Shown here: positions 60,603 through 64,000 of the stretch, one piece after another
How positions within the stretch are numbered: the first letter of the stretch is position 1
How the letters are laid out: every line of letters starts with the position of its first letter
NCBI GenBank assembly: GCA_900539725.1
Contig: UQDI01000003.1
Span: 28,742 to 92,741 of the forward strand
Source of the DNA: an uncultured Eubacteriales bacterium
GTDB taxonomy: Bacteria; Bacillota; Clostridia; Tissierellales; Peptoniphilaceae
DNA: 64,000 bases
Direction of reading: 5' to 3'
Made by a program: the position numbers and the translations under genes
Notes under the pieces: model-generated
The model's input: only the letters and a program-made list of their open reading frames with translations
What the model was told of the DNA's origin: nothing
Database searches by the model: none

Positions 60603-61322
60603 CTATCTGTATCTTTTTAAAACTCTTTCATTTAATCCGTTCCAATATGCATCTGTATACAAATTGGTACATGTATTTAAAATAAATTTAAATGTTTCTT
60701 TATAAATAATCTTTAAATCTTCTTTAGGAATCATGATGCTTGCAGGATTAATTCCATCTTTGTCAAGCTCTAATTGCCTATCTACATATTTGTTCAAGGA
60801 ATAAGTTTTGTCTTTGATCACTTTGTTTGAGAATTCATAGACAGTAGCTAGAACTTTTCCCCTCTTTTTCTCTTCTTTTATTAATTCACTTCTTAGTCTC
60901 TTCTTAAAATTCCTTACGTCTCTGTTTGCGTTCTTGAATTGAAACAAATACTTTTTATTTGCCAAATCGCTGCTCTTGTAAAACTTAAGCGCTTCTTTTT
61001 CTAAAGCGTTTGCTAACTTAGCGTTGTTGAAGCCTTGGATATATCCATCTAGGTAGATGTAGAGCTCCAATCTATTGATGTCTTCGTGTATTTGCAAGGA
61101 CAATGATCTGGATATGCAGTGAGCATCTGATCTGTAGGCTATGGCTTTTGCAATTTTATTTCTTAGTATACCCATTGAAACATACTTTGGAAATATATTT
61201 TGCACGCCCATGTTGATATCGTAGAAGCTCATTAAGGATTTAAGCGAATCTATGTCACCTCTATAAAGAAAATTGCGTTTTAATCCAACACAGATATGAG
61301 ATTTAGAAATCTCAACTTGCAT
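60603..61322 (-). CDS. hypothetical protein, no recognised family
   Basis: A 239-residue soluble, basic protein without signal peptide or membrane segments. It is mostly predicted helix, with Lys/Arg-rich stretches (NANRDVRNFKKRLRSELIKEEKKRGK near residue 130) that could contact nucleic acid. I do not recognise it. The start is well supported by GGAGGT 7 nt upstream, and a TGTAGTATAAT -10 element lies at 61350-61360. It is 11 nt before the CBS-ACT gene, so the two probably share a transcript and perhaps a regulatory role. Confidence 0.72.
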   Translation of the reverse strand: MQVEISKSHICVGLKRNFLYRGDIDSLKSLMSFYDINMGVQNIFPKYVSMGILRNKIAKAIAYRSDAHCISRSLSLQIHEDINRLELYIYLDGYIQGFNNAKLANALEKEALKFYKSSDLANKKYLFQFKNANRDVRNFKKRLRSELIKEEKKRGKVLATVYEFSNKVIKDKTYSLNKYVDRQLELDKDGINPASIMIPKEDLKIIYKETFKFILNTCTNLYTDAYWNGLNERVLKRYR

Positions 61323-61349
61323 TTTCTTACCTCCATTAATCTTATTTCA

Positions 61350-61360
61350 ATTATACTACA
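61350..61360 (-). promoter_or_regulatory. putative promoter -10 region (TGTAGTATAAT)
   Basis: TGTAGTATAAT on the minus strand with TATAAT at 61350-61355; no good -35 (TATATT). It precedes the ATG at 61322 by 27 nt. Confidence 0.6.
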
Positions 61361-61464
61361 TTTTCGAGTGAAAATATATTAAGAAAAAATAATTAAGTTA
61401 TGTCGAAAATTTAACAATTAACATAGGCTTGATGTGTACTTGATTAAAAACTTTTAATTTTCTT

Positions 61465-61980
61465 CTACTCATTTAATAAATTTTGATATTCTTCAAAAAA
61501 TTTATAATTATTAAGGCTTATATAAATTTTTTCTATAGTAGAGTCATTATTTTGAAGATATGACTTTATTGCGCTAATGGCAATTTTACTCGCTTCTTTA
61601 ATGTCCATGGCAAAGGCACCACATGAAATTGCTGGTATGGCGATCGTTTTGATCTTGTGCTCATCAGCAAGGCTTAGTAAATTAATGTAAGTCTTTTCTA
61701 AAAGCTTATTCTTTTTCTTATTTGAGTCCATAGGGCCAACTACATGTATGATGTAATCATTTTTAAGCTTGTGCGCCCGTGTAATTTTGGCTCCGCTTGT
61801 GTATGTGCCAGCGAGTTTCACTGTGTCATCTAAAAGATCTTCGCCATCATTTTGGTGTATAAGTCCATCTAACCCGCCACCTCCTAATAAGGAGTTGTTT
61901 GCAGGATTCACTATGCATTCTACATCTAGATCAAATATATCTTTATAAATTGCTTCTACTTCGCAGGAATTAATTATCAT
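61465..61980 (-). CDS. macro-domain protein, probable ADP-ribose-ester hydrolase
   Basis: A 171-residue macro domain. CIVNPANNSLLGGGGLDGLIH (about 21-41) is the adenine/ribose-binding loop, YIIHVVGP follows, and TIAIPAISCGAFAMDIKEASKIA is the diphosphate-binding loop. These proteins bind ADP-ribose and often remove O-acetyl-ADP-ribose or ADP-ribosyl groups. The first loop has VNPAN where VNAAN is usual. It overlaps pepT by ATGA and has no own ribosome binding site, so it is coupled to pepT. The sirtuin at 11105 may make its substrate, but the genes are far apart. Confidence 0.9.
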   Translation of the reverse strand: MIINSCEVEAIYKDIFDLDVECIVNPANNSLLGGGGLDGLIHQNDGEDLLDDTVKLAGTYTSGAKITRAHKLKNDYIIHVVGPMDSNKKKNKLLEKTYINLLSLADEHKIKTIAIPAISCGAFAMDIKEASKIAISAIKSYLQNNDSTIEKIYISLNNYKFFEEYQNLLNE

Positions 61981-63194
61981 ACAAGCTTAACAAGTTCAAC
62001 TACTGTTTTAAAAGCTTTTTCCATTGATTGTATTGAAGCGTACTCATATCTTCCGTGGTAGTTCATACCGCCTGTGAAGATGTTTGGACAAGGAAGACCC
62101 ATAAATGAAAGTCTTGCGCCATCTGTACCGCCTCTTACTTGTGTAACCATCGGCTCAACGCCTGCATTTATCATTGCTTTTTTAGCTAATTCAACTATTT
62201 CTAGTCTTGGTTCTATCTTTTCATACATATTGTAATAAGAGTCTTTGATGTCTAGTTCCATGGCTTCATTATATTTATAGTTAATGTAGTCTTGAGCGTC
62301 TTTCATTAAGCACTTCTTTGATGCAAAGCCTTCTTTAGTGAAATCTCTGATGATGTAGTGCATTTGTGTTTCTTCTACTGAGCCCTTTATACTTGTTAAT
62401 AGTATAAAACCTTCGTAGCCTTCTGTATACTCTGGTCTTTCGTTAACTGGAAGCATGGCGTTATACTCCATAGCTACTAATTGCGAGTTAATCATCTTGT
62501 TCTTTGCTGAACCTGGATGAACGTTTCTACCCTTTATAGTAATCTTAGCAGATGCTGCGTTGAAGTTTTCGTATTCGATTTCTCCAAGTGGTCCGCCGTC
62601 AATAGTGAAGGCGTAATCTGCACCAAATTTCTTAACGTCAAATAAATCTGCACCTCTACCAATTTCTTCGTCTGGTGTAAAAGCAATTCTAATCTTGCCG
62701 TGCTTTATATCTGGATTTTTGATGAAGTATTCCATTGCTGTAACGATTTCAGCAACACCTGCCTTATCGTCAGCGCCTAATAATGTAGTTCCATCAGTTA
62801 CTATTAGGTCGTCGCCAACATAATCATTTAGCTCAGGGAAGTCATTTGGGCTTAGGATGATATTTTCTTCTTCATTAAGAACTATGTCTTTACCATCGTA
62901 TTTTTCAACGATTCTTGGATTAACATTCTCCCCGCTCATATCAGGTGAAGTATCCATGTGCGCTATAAGGCCTAGTACGTCCTTCTCTTCATCTGTATTT
63001 GCTGGAAGTGTTGCATATAGATAAGCGTGTTCATCTAATTCAACATCTTCCAAGCCTAATTCAATAAGTTCATCTCTTAATTTTTTTGCAAAATCCATAA
63101 TCTTCGGACTGCTTGGGCAATTTGGAGACTCCTCATCTGATTTAGTATCAATCTTTGCGTATTTAATAAAACGATCTACTAAGATATCTTTCAT
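61977..63194 (-). CDS. pepT: peptidase T (tripeptide aminopeptidase)
   Basis: A 405-residue M20 metallopeptidase. Zinc ligands are in LIAHMDTSPD, LLGADDKAGVAEI and FTPDEEIGRGAD. VRGGTDGARLSFMGLPCPNIFTGGMNYHGRYE carries the PepT C-terminal signature. It releases N-terminal residues from tripeptides in the cytoplasm. AAAGGAGTGA precedes the ATG. The macro-domain gene follows with an ATGA overlap. Confidence 0.95.
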   Translation of the reverse strand: MKDILVDRFIKYAKIDTKSDEESPNCPSSPKIMDFAKKLRDELIELGLEDVELDEHAYLYATLPANTDEEKDVLGLIAHMDTSPDMSGENVNPRIVEKYDGKDIVLNEEENIILSPNDFPELNDYVGDDLIVTDGTTLLGADDKAGVAEIVTAMEYFIKNPDIKHGKIRIAFTPDEEIGRGADLFDVKKFGADYAFTIDGGPLGEIEYENFNAASAKITIKGRNVHPGSAKNKMINSQLVAMEYNAMLPVNERPEYTEGYEGFILLTSIKGSVEETQMHYIIRDFTKEGFASKKCLMKDAQDYINYKYNEAMELDIKDSYYNMYEKIEPRLEIVELAKKAMINAGVEPMVTQVRGGTDGARLSFMGLPCPNIFTGGMNYHGRYEYASIQSMEKAFKTVVELVKLV

Positions 63195-63277
63195 AAAATC
63201 ACTCCTTTATTGATTCTTACCCATTTAAGCAAAAAAATAACAAGCAAAACGCCTGTTATTGTATATTTCAAATATTA

Positions 63278-63775
63278 TTATTTGTACTTCTCTTCTAGTT
63301 CAAGAAGTGCCTTCTTTATATCGTTACCATCAGAATAATTATAATAACCAGCTTCATTCATCATAACGACTCTGTGACAAGGTATAATTATAACTATAGT
63401 GTTGCCTCTGCATGTTGCGCCAACGCCACGCGAATATGTTTTCTTGCCAAGCTTAAGTGCAATGTCGCCATATGTACATCTTTCTCCATAGCCTATGTTT
63501 TTGATTTCTTTCAAAGCTCTCTCTTGGAACTCTTTTGCCTTCACTCTTATAGGTATGTCGAAGTCTTTTCTCTCGCCTTTAAAGTACTCATCAAGCTGTT
63601 TAACGGTTCTATCTATAATCTCGTTCTTCTCTTTTTTGCTACCATATATGCCTTGATGGCCAAAGCGTAAGTATACGAGCGCATCCTCTTCAGCAGCTGC
63701 AGTCATCTCGCCAAGAGGTGTTTCAAAATGATGTATGTAATATGTTTTATTTTTATCGAAATAGTTCGTTATCAT
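63278..63775 (-). CDS. ogt: methylated-DNA-protein-cysteine methyltransferase
   Basis: A 165-residue O6-alkylguanine-DNA alkyltransferase. The acceptor is C133 in IIIPCHRVV. The helix-turn-helix region is CTYGDIALKLG...SRGVGATCRGNTIV, where Asn-Thr replaces the usual Asn-Pro. It repairs O6-methylguanine by irreversible transfer to the Cys. It has a fully consensus promoter and AGGAG before the ATG, and appears monocistronic. Confidence 0.94.
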   Translation of the reverse strand: MITNYFDKNKTYYIHHFETPLGEMTAAAEEDALVYLRFGHQGIYGSKKEKNEIIDRTVKQLDEYFKGERKDFDIPIRVKAKEFQERALKEIKNIGYGERCTYGDIALKLGKKTYSRGVGATCRGNTIVIIIPCHRVVMMNEAGYYNYSDGNDIKKALLELEEKYK

Positions 63776-63795
63776 CTAATCATCTCCTGAGTACA

Positions 63796-63824
63796 ATTAT
63801 ATTACATTATATATACCCTGTCAA
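63796..63824 (-). promoter_or_regulatory. ogt promoter, full consensus
   Basis: On the minus strand TTGACA (63819-63824), 17-nt spacer, TATAAT (63796-63801): a perfect SigA consensus, about 21 nt before the ATG. Confidence 0.92.
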
Positions 63825-63894
63825 TATCTAATAATTAAAACTAGATAAATTTATTAATTTTATTTGCAAAAGTAAATAGTATCTTAATTATACC

Positions 63895-63923
63895 TTGCTA
63901 CTTAAGTGTAAATATACTTATAG
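63895..63923 (+). promoter_or_regulatory. possible plus-strand promoter at the window end
   Basis: TTGCTA (63895-63900), 17-nt spacer, TTATAG (63918-63923). It precedes a possible gene start at 63945. Confidence 0.4.
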
Positions 63924-63944
63924 GCATAAAATAAGGCGAGTATT

Positions 63945-64000
63945 ATGATATGCACCCACAAACCCGGACAAAATAACCGCGTTTATTACACGGCTTGTAA
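63945..64000 (+). CDS. possible start of a gene cut by the window end
   Basis: From ATG 63945 the plus strand is open to the end of the window and reads MICTHKPGQNNRVYYTAC. An AAGGCGAG site lies 5-12 nt upstream, and a plausible promoter precedes it. Only 18 codons are visible, so I cannot name the product. It could also be non-coding. Confidence 0.35.
   Translation, partial: MICTHKPGQNNRVYYTAC

Noticed and set aside
11105..61980. Sirtuin and macro-domain genes as a SirTM-type ADP-ribosylation pair
   Set aside because: They are about 50 kb apart, and the sirtuin has canonical deacylase motifs. A GcvH-like or LplA gene is also missing.
1..64000. CRISPR arrays, insertion sequences, prophage or restriction systems
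   Set aside because: No regularly spaced repeats, transposase or integrase motifs, or defence-gene motifs were found on either strand.

Overview
The window looks like chromosomal DNA of a low-GC, Gram-positive anaerobe. This rests on AT-rich codon use, strong AGGAGG-type ribosome binding sites, SigA-type promoters (TTGACA/TATAAT), the efp-CD1247-asp23-nusB-xseAB-ispA order, the rpmE-DUF1385-prmC-prfA order, and SLH and stalk-domain surface proteins. A Tissierellia/Peptoniphilaceae-like Clostridia relative is my inference; it is not proven by the sequence. Almost every gene lies on the minus strand. The main exception is one HerA-like ATPase gene near position 4 kb. I see no transposases, phage genes, tRNAs, rRNAs or CRISPR arrays.

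Layout, from low to high coordinates. 16-3832: P-loop protein, YhcC-type radical SAM protein, DUF1292 protein, RelA/SpoT-like synthetase and a cytoplasmic parvulin. 3948-5405 (+): HerA-like ATPase. 5490-16104: rpmE, DUF1385, prmC, prfA, uraA, sirtuin, YhiN-type flavoprotein, COG4091 dehydrogenase and a type-2 isoleucyl-tRNA synthetase with an altered HIGH motif. 16225-17538: S41 peptidase with its own promoter. 17656-21870: efp to ispA. 21977-32258: RNase P RNA, then queT, mltG, trmR, trhP and a type IV pilus/competence-pseudopilus gene set, all closely packed. 32292-47185: a long housekeeping series (nfeD, floA, phoH, ybeY, cdd, era, recO, glyQS, ppsR, dgt, dnaG, rpoD, trmK, nif3) in which dnaG is split by an A9 tract. 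47272-53190: ruvCAB, spoIID-like, queA, tgt, yajC. 53313-59928: an accessory block of four secreted or membrane proteins bounded by two near-identical 51-nt direct repeats. 59968-63775: CBS-ACT protein, an unknown protein, pepT with a macro-domain gene, and ogt.

How the genes work together. queT (import of a queuine precursor) with queA and tgt suggests queuosine made by salvage. trhP and trmR make the mo5U34 wobble modification, and trmK adds m1A22, so tRNA modification is a theme. The pilus locus has a PilB/ComGA ATPase, PilC, an A24 prepilin peptidase, a major pilin, three minor prepilins and three less familiar proteins. It reads as one transcription unit with the tRNA-modification genes behind rnpB.

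The points most worth a second look are: the G-I-H-H signature of IleRS (predicted mupirocin hyper-resistance type); the frameshifted dnaG; the rnpB-headed pilus operon; the repeat-flanked surface block with an SLH-TM-zinc-ribbon protein; and a 15-A tract inside a surface-gene promoter.
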